From Oscillospiraceae bacterium (GTDB taxonomy: Bacteria; Bacillota; Clostridia; Oscillospirales; Ruminococcaceae): 43,994 nt of DNA. The position numbers were made by a program, and so were the translations under genes. The stretch covers positions 1-43,994 of the forward strand of contig JAIDPG010000063.1 of assembly GCA_029062865.1 (NCBI GenBank), in the 5' to 3' direction. Numbering within the stretch: the first letter of the stretch is position 1; the number at the start of each line of letters is the position of its first letter. The notes under the pieces are model-generated. The model made no database searches and was not told the DNA's origin. It saw only the letters and a program-made list of their open reading frames with translations. Shown here in pieces: positions 9,080-18,623 of this stretch.

Positions 9080-9847
9080 ATGTTCACGTTTATAATATGC
9101 TTTATCGCGGGAATAGGCGCGGGGCTCGGCACGGGCTTCGCGGGAATGAGCGCGGCGGCTGTGATCTCGCCGATGCTTATCACGTTCCTTGATATGCCCG
9201 CGTATGAGGCGGTAGGAATAGCCCTCGCGAGCGACGTGCTCGCAAGCGCGGTGAGCGCGTATACCTACGGGCGCAACAAAAATCTTGACGTAAAAAACGG
9301 GCTTGTGATGATGAGCGCCGTGCTGGTTTTCACGCTTGTCGGGAGCTGGCTCGCGACGCTTGTTCCAAACAAAACAATGGGCGGGTTTTCCGTTGTGATG
9401 ACGTTTTTGCTGGGAATAAAATTCATAGTAAAGCCCGTGATGACGACCAAGGAAAAGCGCGAGGAAGTGCCGCTGAAAAAGCGCGTGATCCAATCGATCA
9501 TCTGCGGAACGTTCATCGGGCTTATCTGCGGATTTGTCGGCGCGGGCGGCGGAATGATGATGCTTTTGATCCTCACGAGCGTGCTTGGCTACGAGCTCAA
9601 AACCGCTGTCGGCACTTCGGTGTTTATTATGACGTTTACGGCGCTGACAGGCGCTGTAAGCCACTTCGCGCTGGACGGTATGCCGGATATGCTCTGCCTT
9701 GTGTACTGCGTATTAAGTACGCTTTTATGGGCGAGAATAGCCGCGCTCTTCGCGAACAAAGCCTCCCCGAAAACGCTCAACCGCGCCGTCGGGATCGTCC
9801 TCGCCGTGCTCGGCGCGGGGATAATGATCGTCAATTTTGTAAAGTAA
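9080..9847 (+). CDS. TSUP / TauE-SafE family membrane transporter
   Basis: MFTFIICFIAGIGAGLGTGFAGMSAAAVISPML; second repeat ICGTFIGLICGFVGAGGGMMMLLIL; ATG at 9080 in frame with the long ORF. Confidence 0.88.
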   Translation: MFTFIICFIAGIGAGLGTGFAGMSAAAVISPMLITFLDMPAYEAVGIALASDVLASAVSAYTYGRNKNLDVKNGLVMMSAVLVFTLVGSWLATLVPNKTMGGFSVVMTFLLGIKFIVKPVMTTKEKREEVPLKKRVIQSIICGTFIGLICGFVGAGGGMMMLLILTSVLGYELKTAVGTSVFIMTFTALTGAVSHFALDGMPDMLCLVYCVLSTLLWARIAALFANKASPKTLNRAVGIVLAVLGAGIMIVNFVK

Positions 9848-9881
9848 TAAACCGCCGCTGAAATCAAAGCGGCGGTTTATT
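9847..9881. terminator. Bidirectional intrinsic terminator
   Basis: ATAAACCGCCGCT-loop-AGCGGCGGTTTAT between convergent genes. Confidence 0.8.
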
Positions 9882-10611
9882 TGTCCTTATAAAGCTCACG
9901 CAAAAATTGCTCGCCCTTTCTCGCCTGCGAATGTTCGTCGCAGTGCTTTATGCGATAGCGTCTGCCGTCCTTGACGAAGTTCGCGCCCGTCTGGTGGAAC
10001 TCAAACCTCACGTTGTGCTTTTTGCAGTCGAGAAAAATCCGCGTCACCCAGTCGAAGTCGCACGTCCGAGCGTTCGCGTAGCTCTCCCCGCCGACCGAGA
10101 CCTGCTCGATAAGCCCGCTTTCAAGATAGCGGGTGAGGTCGACGTACTCTAAAATCGGCGCGACAAAAACGAGCCGATGCGCGATCTTCACGTTTAGCAG
10201 CAGCGGAATTCGCTCGTCCGCGAGCGCTTGGTTTTCGCAGGAAACCGCGATCACTACATTATCCCAGCCGTCGCCCCAGTCCTCCGGGACGCACTCCGAA
10301 AACCGCGAAATGCGCTTCGTGGGAATAAGGAACGTAACGTCGCTGCGCTCGCGTATCATATCCCAAGCCTCGCCGCGCCACTCGTCCGCTTCCTCAATGA
10401 AGAAATCCGACGTGAAGCACGTGCCCTGCACCGTCCCGGACGGGAGCTTGTAATTGCCGCGGCGGTCGCGCTTAACGGGCGCGCTGAAGCCCGTCTTGTT
10501 GCGCTTCACGACGCTCGCGTCCCTGTCGCGGAGCGCGTCGAGATGATACACATAACAATTCTTACAGCCCGGACTGCATCTATGACAGCCGTGCCATGGA
10601 TTCCAAAGCAT
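9877..10611 (-). CDS. DUF5131 / phage Gp37-Gp68-like protein
   Basis: WNPWHGCHRCSPGCKNCYVY...; VAVSCENQALADERIPLLL; VSVGGES; FHQTGANF. Confidence 0.75.
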   Translation of the reverse strand: MLWNPWHGCHRCSPGCKNCYVYHLDALRDRDASVVKRNKTGFSAPVKRDRRGNYKLPSGTVQGTCFTSDFFIEEADEWRGEAWDMIRERSDVTFLIPTKRISRFSECVPEDWGDGWDNVVIAVSCENQALADERIPLLLNVKIAHRLVFVAPILEYVDLTRYLESGLIEQVSVGGESYANARTCDFDWVTRIFLDCKKHNVRFEFHQTGANFVKDGRRYRIKHCDEHSQARKGEQFLRELYKDK

Positions 10612-10856
10612 TACTCGTCCTCTAGCTTATAACAGTTTAAAACCTTGGTATTTCCCTTTTCAAATACGTATAGCCTCCTGCAATTCGGGCAACACCAAAC
10701 ATTATAGTTATACATACCCGCAAGCTTAACCGTATCTATTGTATCATTGTCAAGAATCTCATCACACATACGCTTGTCCGAATAGACCCAAAACTCAATA
10801 TCATTCGGAGTTTGCCCGTTCCACATAGAATGACCGCATCTGCACTGAAATCGCAT
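10611..10856 (-). CDS. Small zinc-ribbon-like hypothetical protein
   Basis: 81 aa, CRCG...CCPNC; stop/start overlap (TAATG) with downstream DUF5131-like gene. Confidence 0.6.
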   Translation of the reverse strand: MRFQCRCGHSMWNGQTPNDIEFWVYSDKRMCDEILDNDTIDTVKLAGMYNYNVWCCPNCRRLYVFEKGNTKVLNCYKLEDE

Positions 10857-10868
10857 AAAGTTCCTTCC

Positions 10869-12791
10869 TTAATCAAGCAAACTCTCCGCCTTTGTAACAA
10901 GTCCTTCTACGTGCCTGTTGATGTCGGAGACCTCCGCCATTGCGCCGCTGATGTCGCTGCCCTTGCTTAGTGTTGTCGAGATATTGTCGCGCACGTCGTT
11001 CATCTTCTCGCGGATCTCTGCCATTTTCTGGTTGACGGTTTTCAGTATCCTGTTGACGCTGCCTATGTCCTCGAAGACCTTCGCGTTGCCGCCCTCGGCC
11101 TCCTTTACCGCCGCCTGCGAGCTCCCCGCGAGCTTGCCGACCTCCTGAGCTACGACCGCGAAGCCCAAGCCCGCTTCGCCCGCTCTTGCCGCCTCGATGC
11201 TCGCGTTTATCGACAGAATGTTGATCTGGCGGGAAATTTCATCAATGCCGCGCGTTGTCTCGCCGAAGCTCGAAATGCTCTCGTTTATCGAGTCCATTGC
11301 GGTGTTTATCTCGCCCGAAAGTACGTTCAGCTCGTCGAGAATATCCGAAAGCCCCATTATCTGAGAGTGGTTCGTGTTGTTGAGCTCGGTTATGCCGCCA
11401 AGCGCGTCGGTAACGCTGCCGATGTTTTCCGTAAGCTGCGAAACGACTTTATTGAGCTCGTTCGTGACCTCGCCGATAGCGGCGTTAGTTTCAACAATGT
11501 GCCGGCTGCGCTCGTCCGCCTCGTGCTGCATATACTGCGCGCAGCTCGTGACGCTCGACACGCCCATAATGATCGCCCTCGCCATTTCGCGGCACGTAGC
11601 GAAGCCGCACGCGTGGCAGTTGTAATTGCGCTCCGTTTCGGTGTGCTTGTTCATTCGCGTCAGCATATCGTCGATCTGCTGCTCCGAAACGTCTATCTGC
11701 TCGATATCCTCCGGCGGGATAGTCCTCAGAAAGTCCTCATAGCGGAGCTTCCTGTCGAACTCCAGAAACTGCTTGTCGCGGTGCTTTCGGTCGAACTTCA
11801 CGCGGTTGTTGCGGTTGTATTTCTCAATGCCGTTCATAATGCCGCTCATGCGGTAAATCGACATCTCCTCGCCGATAGCGGGCCCCGAGCCGCAGCCGTT
11901 GCCGCAGGACAGCACGTCGAAAACGTCCGGCAGATCGCGCGCGCCGACGGTCGCGTACATATCAAGGTTCTTGTAAACCACGTCCGTGCCCTCGGAGTTT
12001 ATCACGGCAATGTTCGGGTTTTCGAGCTCAAGACACGCCTTAAGCCCGCCCGGTCTCGGATATATCGCGCCCATAATTCCGCCCGCGCCCGCAAACTCGA
12101 AGTTCGAGCGAACCTTGCGGAGACTCTCGAAATCCGTGCCGTTCGCTTTGAGCAGCTCGCCGAGCCGCGCGAACGTCACGTTATAATCGACAAGCCCCGT
12201 CTCGCGGAACTCGTCCGACTTCGCGATACACGGCGACAGCGCGACGATCTTCGCGTCCTCGCCGAGATATTTCTTCAGATAAACCGCCGTGCAGAGCATC
12301 GGAGAATACACGGGCGACAGGCTTTTCAGCGCCTCGTGGCAGAATTTCTTTATGTAATTCACGATCGCGGGGCACGGCGACGAGATCAGCTTTGACTTGG
12401 GGTTTTTCTCCATATAGCGAATGTGCCCCCACGTGCAGATGTCCGCGCCGAACGACACGTCGTAGATCTTGTCCACGCCGTTTTTCTTCAGGATATCCAG
12501 CACGTTTCTCCAGCAGCCGTCAAACGAGACCTTCACGGCGGGCGCGCAGATGCCTACCATCTTCACGCCGCTTTTGAGATCCGCCCAGAACTTGTCCGTG
12601 TCGTCGGTGTAGCCGCGGGCGTTGTGCGAGCAGACCTTAACGCACGCGCCGCAGCGTATGCATTTGTCACCGTTGATGTTAAAGACGACCTTGCCCTCCT
12701 CGTCGTGCTCGACATTGTTTGCCCCAATAGACGGGCAGACGCGCACGCAGTTGTTGCATGCAACACATTTAGTTTTGTCGAAAGTAATCAT
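10869..12791 (-). CDS. Ferredoxin / [FeFe]-hydrogenase-like domain / [4Fe-4S] / methyl-accepting chemotaxis signalling domain fusion
   Basis: CVACNNCVRVCP and CIRCGACVKVCS; H-cluster-like SSPCPAIV, LSPCIAKSDEF, VLSCGNGCGSGP; CHACGFATCREMA; MCP tip GEAGLGFAVVAQEVGKLAGSS; no TM helix seen. Confidence 0.88.
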   Translation of the reverse strand: MITFDKTKCVACNNCVRVCPSIGANNVEHDEEGKVVFNINGDKCIRCGACVKVCSHNARGYTDDTDKFWADLKSGVKMVGICAPAVKVSFDGCWRNVLDILKKNGVDKIYDVSFGADICTWGHIRYMEKNPKSKLISSPCPAIVNYIKKFCHEALKSLSPVYSPMLCTAVYLKKYLGEDAKIVALSPCIAKSDEFRETGLVDYNVTFARLGELLKANGTDFESLRKVRSNFEFAGAGGIMGAIYPRPGGLKACLELENPNIAVINSEGTDVVYKNLDMYATVGARDLPDVFDVLSCGNGCGSGPAIGEEMSIYRMSGIMNGIEKYNRNNRVKFDRKHRDKQFLEFDRKLRYEDFLRTIPPEDIEQIDVSEQQIDDMLTRMNKHTETERNYNCHACGFATCREMARAIIMGVSSVTSCAQYMQHEADERSRHIVETNAAIGEVTNELNKVVSQLTENIGSVTDALGGITELNNTNHSQIMGLSDILDELNVLSGEINTAMDSINESISSFGETTRGIDEISRQINILSINASIEAARAGEAGLGFAVVAQEVGKLAGSSQAAVKEAEGGNAKVFEDIGSVNRILKTVNQKMAEIREKMNDVRDNISTTLSKGSDISGAMAEVSDINRHVEGLVTKAESLLD

Positions 12792-12845
12792 ACTCTGACT
12801 CCTTTACTGGGTTTCTGAAAGCAGATGGTAATGAATAGACGCAAG

Positions 12846-12950
12846 TGGTTAAAGGCAAGAAGTAAGAAAGATGTTAGAGGTTAGAAATAAGAGGTAAGAG
12901 GTAAGAGTGAGCACTCTTACTTCTTACCTCTAACTTCTTACTTCTACTTG
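12846..12950. repeat. Purine/pyrimidine-rich heptamer-like repeats forming a long imperfect hairpin
   Basis: AGAGGTAAGAGGTAAGAGTG-AG-CACTCTTACTTCTTACCTCT (19/20 pairing) plus further GAAGTAAGA/TTAGAGG units. Confidence 0.75.
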
Positions 12951-14542
12951 GCGTAATCAATAGCTCTGCTCTCGCGGATCATGTTGACCTTTATCTGTCC
13001 CGGGTACTCCATTTCTTCCTCGATGCGCTTTGCTATGTCTCTTGCGAGCACCTTCATGTCGTCGTCGTTTACCTGCTCGGGCTTAACCATAATGCGAACC
13101 TCGCGCCCCGCCTGAATAGCGAACGACTTGTCTACGCCGCCGTAGGAATTGCAAATCTCCTCCAGCTTTTCGAGACGCTTGATGTAGTTTTCGTAGTTCT
13201 CGCTTCTCGCCGCGGGTCTTGCCGCGCTTATAGCGTCCGCCGCCTGGACAAGGCACGCTATCACCGTGCGGCACTCAACGTCGCCGTGGTGCGCCTCTAT
13301 CGCGTGGATAACCTCCGGGCTTTCCTTGTATTTCTTGCACACGTCCACGCCTATCTGAACGTGCGTGCCCTCGATCTCGTGGTCGAGCGCCTTGCCTATA
13401 TCGTGCAGAAGCCCCGCGCGTCTTGCCAGAGCGGCGTCAACGCCAAGCTCGCTTGCCATGATCCCCGCAAGATGCGCCACCTCGATGGAGTGGTTGAGCA
13501 CGTTCTGACGGAACGATGTGCGGTACTTCAGCCGCCCGATAAGGCGCACAAGCTCGTGATTGAGACCGTTTACGTTCGTCTCCATAACGGCGCGCTCGCC
13601 CTCCTGCTTAATGCGCAGTTCGACCTCCTTACGCGCCTTCTCTACCGTCTCCTCAATACGCGCCGGGTGAATTCGCCCGTCCTGTATCAGCTTTTCGAGA
13701 GCAATTCTCGCGATCTCGCGGCGCACGTGATCAAAGCACGAAACCGTGATAGCCTCGGGCGTGTCGTCAATGATAAGGTCAACGCCCGTCAGCGTTTCGA
13801 GAGCGCGGATGTTGCGCCCCTCGCGCCCGATTATGCGTCCCTTCATATCATCGTTCGGAATAGCCACGACGCTCACCGCCATTTCCGAAACGGTGTCCGC
13901 CGCCAGTCTCGCTATCGCGAGAGAAATGTGCTTGCGAGCCTTCTCGTCGCACTCGTCCTTTATCCTCTGCTCATAGTTGGAAATCTTGACAGCCTTCTCG
14001 TGGTTAAGCTCGGAATCGAGCATTTGCAGCAGGTGCTCCTTCGCCTGCTCCTGCGAAAAGCCCGAGATCTTCTCAAGAATTTCCATTTGCCCCGACTTCA
14101 GCTTTTCAGCCTCGGCTATCTTCTCGTCGGCTTTTTTGTGCTTCTGCTGAAGCCCCTCCTCAAGCTTTTCGAGCTTGTCAGTCTTCTTGTCGAGGTTTTC
14201 CTCCTTCTGGGCAATTCTTCTCTCCGAGCGCGAGAGCTCGCTTCTTCTTTCCTTGAGTTCCTTTTCGGACTCGGATTTATCGCGCTGGATCTCCTTTTCC
14301 GCCTTCTGACGGAGCGCGTAAATTTCGTCCTTTGCTTCTACCAGCTTTGTTTTCTTGATCGATTCGGCCTTTTCGTTCGCTTCTTGAATGATGCGCGCGG
14401 ATTCCTTTTCCGCGGTCTCGAACTGCGCCTCGGCAACTTTAATGCGGTGCTTTACGCCCATCTTGAAGCAGATGAAGCCCGCGATCACCGCGCCGATGAC
14501 CAGCGTGCCGAACATGCCGATCAGTGCGACGTACAATTCCAT
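12944..14542 (-). CDS. rny: Ribonuclease Y
   Basis: N-term TM + coiled coil, KH domain [36 protein letters not shown] domain [18 protein letters not shown]; 532 aa. Confidence 0.97.
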   Translation of the reverse strand: MELYVALIGMFGTLVIGAVIAGFICFKMGVKHRIKVAEAQFETAEKESARIIQEANEKAESIKKTKLVEAKDEIYALRQKAEKEIQRDKSESEKELKERRSELSRSERRIAQKEENLDKKTDKLEKLEEGLQQKHKKADEKIAEAEKLKSGQMEILEKISGFSQEQAKEHLLQMLDSELNHEKAVKISNYEQRIKDECDEKARKHISLAIARLAADTVSEMAVSVVAIPNDDMKGRIIGREGRNIRALETLTGVDLIIDDTPEAITVSCFDHVRREIARIALEKLIQDGRIHPARIEETVEKARKEVELRIKQEGERAVMETNVNGLNHELVRLIGRLKYRTSFRQNVLNHSIEVAHLAGIMASELGVDAALARRAGLLHDIGKALDHEIEGTHVQIGVDVCKKYKESPEVIHAIEAHHGDVECRTVIACLVQAADAISAARPAARSENYENYIKRLEKLEEICNSYGGVDKSFAIQAGREVRIMVKPEQVNDDDMKVLARDIAKRIEEEMEYPGQIKVNMIRESRAIDYAK

Positions 14543-14901
14543 TGTCGCTTTCCCCTCCTTATCTTGATTCGAGCTGAACTAAACCAACCCGACGTTACAG
14601 CACACGGCGCAAAGTAATCCTTTCGCGGAGAGAAAAAGCCCCGCTCGCGCCGCCTGCCTCCAATAATTCGGCGGAATAAATATACAATTTTCGCTTTGTC
14701 GGGGCAAACAAATCCGCCCCTCATTCTCCTCCATAGTTTTACGTTTTCTCGTTTTTTAAGCCGGGACTGTTGGTGAGGTGTAGGTCAGTCTTTATAATGA
14801 GATATAAAAATCGCAGGAATAATAAAAATTCCGCGCAGAGCAAAAATAAAAGAAGTATGGATCTCTCCGTAAATCATATATTATGCCGCCTGCCGCTTTT
14901 G

Positions 14902-14957
14902 GCGTTCGACGTCCTGTCGGACGCTTATTTGCGGCTGCGGCAACGTCCTGTTGCCGC
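14902..14957 (-). ncRNA. Candidate structured 5' leader element of rny: two hairpins with identical AGGAC loops
   Basis: Minus strand GCGGCAAC-AGGAC-GTTGCCGC (14937-14957) and GCGTCCGAC-AGGAC-GTCGAACGC (14902-14924, one G-U). Confidence 0.45.
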
Positions 14958-15040
14958 CTAACGTTATATAATCGAATATTGTACAACGTCAGCGGATCTA
15001 AAAACACAGGCTTTTCCCGTATTTAAAAATCCTTATTTCT

Positions 15041-15069
15041 ATTGTACTACAAAAAAGCGGAGTTGTCAA
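15041..15069 (-). promoter_or_regulatory. Predicted rny promoter
   Basis: Minus TTGACA (15064-15069)-17 bp-TACAAT (15041-15046), about 490 nt upstream of the rny ATG. Confidence 0.65.
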
Positions 15070-15279
15070 GGGATAAAGAGCATTTTATTCGGATTTTTTT
15101 AGCGAATGTGAAAAAATAGTTTAAGAAAAGTTAATAATCGCGGATTAAATGCCCATAATTGCCGAATATCGGCGGCGGTATTTTTGGTGAAAACGGAGAA
15201 AATAACAGAGAAGTTTCGCGTTTGGCAACAGCTGAGCAACACCGTGTTGCTTATCGGGCAGGCTGTGTAATATTGTCCG

Positions 15280-15308
15280 TTGCAATATTTTTTTACCGGG
15301 AGTATAAT
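15280..15308 (+). promoter_or_regulatory. Promoter of plsC-like/ACP/KS operon
   Basis: TTGCAA-17 bp-TATAAT. Confidence 0.6.
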
Positions 15309-15354
15309 TAAAGATATGGAGCTTTTCCACTACTTCTATGCAAGGGGTTTTACC

Positions 15355-16023
15355 GTGAGCGAAACCAAATTCAAAAAGCAAAGCCCGATTGGCAAAATCT
15401 GGCAGGTTTTAATAATGTGGACGGTGTATTTCCTGTTCCACCCGAAAATAATGTACGCGAGCAAGGATCTGAAGAAGCGACTCAAGGGCAGGGCGGTCGT
15501 GTTTGTCGCTAATCACACACATCACTTCGACGGGGCTTTCGGGCCCGCGGTGATGTGGCGGCACAAGCCGTATGTGCTTGTCAAGAAAAGCTGGCTGGAG
15601 AAAAGGGGCACGGGAAAGTGCATCGCGCTTTGCCGGAGTATCCCGATAAACCTCGACGAGGCGGACGGCGCTTGGTATGAGGCGGCGCAGTATTACATCT
15701 CGCAGGGCTTCTCGCTGTTCATCTTCCCGGAGGGCGGCTTGGCGCGGAATAAAAAGCTCAACGATTTCAAGCCGGGCGCGGCACTTATCTCGGCGAAAAT
15801 GGGCGTTCCTATCGTGCCGTGCGCTATCTACGGGGATTATCCCATGGTGTTCGGCAAGCGGCAGAAAATGCTCGTCGGAGAGCCTATCGAGAGCCGCTGC
15901 CCCGAGGATATGCGTCCGAGCAAGTACGCGCGAGAGCTCACCGCGAAATCGGAGCAAGCTGTGAGTGAGCTGTATTCGCAGCTCCGCGAAACGTACGGCA
16001 AGTGCGGGCAGTATGACGATTAA
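15355..16023 (+). CDS. 1-acyl-sn-glycerol-3-phosphate acyltransferase-like (PlsC family)
   Basis: HX4D in NHTHHFDG; FPEGG; GTG at 15355 preceded by AAGGGG (alternative in-frame ATG at 15316 lies only 8 nt from the -10). Confidence 0.85.
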   Translation: MSETKFKKQSPIGKIWQVLIMWTVYFLFHPKIMYASKDLKKRLKGRAVVFVANHTHHFDGAFGPAVMWRHKPYVLVKKSWLEKRGTGKCIALCRSIPINLDEADGAWYEAAQYYISQGFSLFIFPEGGLARNKKLNDFKPGAALISAKMGVPIVPCAIYGDYPMVFGKRQKMLVGEPIESRCPEDMRPSKYARELTAKSEQAVSELYSQLRETYGKCGQYDD

Positions 16024-16049
16024 CGCCGCACGAAAGCGTTCTGAACAAA

Positions 16050-16098
16050 TTCCGTCCTCCCCCGCAGGGGGAGAACGGAATAAAAATAATAATTTTTT
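16050..16098 (+). terminator. Strong hairpin with T-run inside operon (attenuator or partial terminator)
   Basis: TTCCGTcCTCCCCC-GCA-GGGGGAGaACGGAA, later TTTTTT. Confidence 0.6.
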
Positions 16099-16114
16099 AC
16101 AAGGAGAAATTGCT

Positions 16115-16357
16115 ATGAATCACGAGGAAATTTGCGCAAAGATCAAGGATATGCTGGTGGAAAATCTGAGGATCCCCGCCGAGGAGCTGGAGTATACGTC
16201 GGAGCTTTTCGGCGACGACATCGGGCTGGATTCTATCGACAGTATTGAGATCATCGCAGGCATCGACAACCTGTTCGGCGTTCAGATGACCGGCGCGGCA
16301 CGCGAGAATTTTCAAACAGTCGAGACGCTCGCGAACTATGTGGAAAACAATCAGTAA
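16115..16357 (+). CDS. Acyl carrier protein
   Basis: 80 aa; phosphopantetheine motif IGLDSIDSIEI; RBS AAGGAG. Confidence 0.93.
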   Translation: MNHEEICAKIKDMLVENLRIPAEELEYTSELFGDDIGLDSIDSIEIIAGIDNLFGVQMTGAARENFQTVETLANYVENNQ

Positions 16358-16376
16358 GGGGCGGTAAGGAGAAAAT

Positions 16377-18614
16377 ATGTCAAAACGTGTTGTTGTTACG
16401 GGCTTGGGGCTTGTCTGTGCGCTCGGCGAAAATACCGAGCAATGCTGGAACGCCGCGGTGAACGGCGTTTCGGGGATCCGCCCGGTGAAGTCCGTGAACG
16501 CCGAGGGGTGCTACGCGAACCTCGGCGCGGAGGTGGATACGCCTAACGAGAAGCTGTCGGACGAGGACTACGACCGCTCGTCGCTGCTTTGCATAAAGGC
16601 GGCGGGAGAGGCTCTCGCGGACAGCGGCTTTGAGGTCACGCCGGAGAACTCCGGGCGCATCGGCGTTATAATCGGAAACTGCGTTGGCGGCGCGGTGTCT
16701 ATCGACAAATATTACACCGCGAAGCAAAACGGCGGCGGAAAAAATACGGACGTGCTGAAAATGCCCGCGGCGGCGCTCGCGAATAACGTCGCGTATCATT
16801 TCGGATTAAACGGCACGACCGCGAACATCGTGAACGCGTGCGCGGCGGGGACTATCTCGCTCGGCTACGCGGCGGATCTTATCCGTTCAGGCAAGGCTGA
16901 CGCGTTTGTCGCGGGCGGCTCGGACAGCTTCTCGTCGCTGGCGTTCGCGGGCTTCCACGCGCTGCACGCGCTGGACGAAAACGCTTGCTCGCCGTTCAAC
17001 CGCTCCAGCGGAATTACGCTCGGCGAGGGCGCGGGTATTCTGATAATCGAGAGCTACGAGCACGCGAAAGCGCGCGGCGCGAAGATATATTGCGAGGTTC
17101 TGGGCAGCGGCGTGTCGTCCGACGCGCACCACATCACAGCCCCGCGCCCCGACGGTCAGGGGCAGATGCTCGCTATCACAAGAGCTATCGAGAATTCGGG
17201 GCTTTCGGCGAACGATATTGACTATATAAACGCCCACGGCACGGGCACGGCGAAAAACGACGAGGCGGAATTCCTGTCGCTGCACACGCTGTTCGATGAG
17301 AACGATCACCTCTCGGTAAGCTCCACGAAATCGATGACGGGGCATTGCCTGGGCGCCGCGGGCTCTATCGAAGCGGTGTTTACCGTCAAGGCGGTTTGCG
17401 AGGGAGTTGTGCCGCCGACTATCGGCTATACGGACGAAAATCTCCAAGCGCTGAAAGAAAAGGCGGGCAATATCGATTTTGTGCCGAATTCCAAACGCGT
17501 TAAGGATATAAAATTCGCGGCAAGCAATTCGTTCGCGTTCGGCGGGAACAACGCTTCTATCGTGTTCGCGAAGGAGCCGCGCGACATTCCCGACCGCACG
17601 AACAACGAGCGCATTTTTGTAACGGGCATCGGCGAGCTTATCGGCAAGCCGACCGTCGAGATCAGCGGCGACGATTATAAGGAGCACGGCATCAAGATGG
17701 CGTTCTACCGCAAGCTCGACAGGTTCTCGCAGCTCCAGCTGATAAGCGGAATGAGAGCGCTTAAGGACGCGGATATCACGATTTCCGAGGAGAACGAAAC
17801 GGACATCGGAATTGTTGTCGGCACGGCTGACGGGCCGCTCACCGAGGTTTACAACTTCCAGAAAACCGTCTGCGAAAGCGGCACGGCGGCGGGTTCGGCG
17901 TTCTCGTTCCCGAACACGGTTTACAACGCCGCGGGCGGATATTTCAGCATCTTCGCGGGAATAAAGGGCTATAACGTCACGAACGCGAACTCGATACAAG
18001 CGGGCTTGCAGAGCCTCTGCTACGCCGCGGACGTGATCAGAAACGGCGACGAGAGCATTATGATCGCGACGGGCACGGACGAAAACACCGAGGTCACGGG
18101 TTATCTGTATGACACGCTCGGGCTTCTCGAAAGCGGCAAGCTCGGCGAGGGCTCTGTCTCAATAGTTCTGGAGAGCGAAACGAGCGCGAACAAGCGCGGC
18201 GCGAAGAAGTACGCGGAATTAGTCGGCTGGGCTTCGGCTCACAAGAGCGTGGAGTTCGGCAAGCTGAAGGGCTCGGAAGACGCGCTTAAAGAGGCGATAC
18301 TCAAGGCGTGCGAAAACGCCGGCATAAAGCCCGATGATATTGACATACTTTGCGGATTTAAGAACGGAACACCTGCCGTTGACGAAATACAGGATAAGAT
18401 TTACGGAGAGCTGTTCGGCGGAAAAGTCGTTCAGGAAATTAAAGCCGAGCGCGACGACTTTTCTGTTGAAGCGCGCGCCGCCGGTGCTGCGGCAGCGGCG
18501 GCGAATTGGGCAAGATTACTGTCCAAACCCGCGGCAAGCGGAAAGTACGCGCTTGTGACGTCGTTCGGCGTCGGCGGGCAGTATTCGGCTGTAGTCCTGA
18601 AGAAAGTAGATTGA
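16377..18614 (+). CDS. Fused beta-ketoacyl synthase: active KS + degenerate CLF-like KS
   Basis: N-half has Cys (NACAAG), His (NAHGTGT), His (MTGHCLGAAG); C-half lacks catalytic Cys (NANSIQAGLQSL) and both His motifs; 745 aa. Confidence 0.9.
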   Translation: MSKRVVVTGLGLVCALGENTEQCWNAAVNGVSGIRPVKSVNAEGCYANLGAEVDTPNEKLSDEDYDRSSLLCIKAAGEALADSGFEVTPENSGRIGVIIGNCVGGAVSIDKYYTAKQNGGGKNTDVLKMPAAALANNVAYHFGLNGTTANIVNACAAGTISLGYAADLIRSGKADAFVAGGSDSFSSLAFAGFHALHALDENACSPFNRSSGITLGEGAGILIIESYEHAKARGAKIYCEVLGSGVSSDAHHITAPRPDGQGQMLAITRAIENSGLSANDIDYINAHGTGTAKNDEAEFLSLHTLFDENDHLSVSSTKSMTGHCLGAAGSIEAVFTVKAVCEGVVPPTIGYTDENLQALKEKAGNIDFVPNSKRVKDIKFAASNSFAFGGNNASIVFAKEPRDIPDRTNNERIFVTGIGELIGKPTVEISGDDYKEHGIKMAFYRKLDRFSQLQLISGMRALKDADITISEENETDIGIVVGTADGPLTEVYNFQKTVCESGTAAGSAFSFPNTVYNAAGGYFSIFAGIKGYNVTNANSIQAGLQSLCYAADVIRNGDESIMIATGTDENTEVTGYLYDTLGLLESGKLGEGSVSIVLESETSANKRGAKKYAELVGWASAHKSVEFGKLKGSEDALKEAILKACENAGIKPDDIDILCGFKNGTPAVDEIQDKIYGELFGGKVVQEIKAERDDFSVEARAAGAAAAAANWARLLSKPAASGKYALVTSFGVGGQYSAVVLKKVD

Positions 18615-18623
18615 GGTGACGTT

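Noticed and set aside
8954-9664. N-terminal extension of the minus ORF 8021-9664
   Set aside because: Overlaps the TSUP gene antisense and crosses a clear divergent promoter region; real start is ATG 8953
12846-12950. CRISPR-like array
   Set aside because: Units are about 7 bp and contiguous with no unique spacers; no cas genes in the window
15316-15354. Leaderless start of the PlsC-like gene at ATG 15316
   Set aside because: The -10 lies only 8 nt upstream; GTG 15355 with AAGGGG RBS is the more ordinary start, though leaderless translation cannot be excluded
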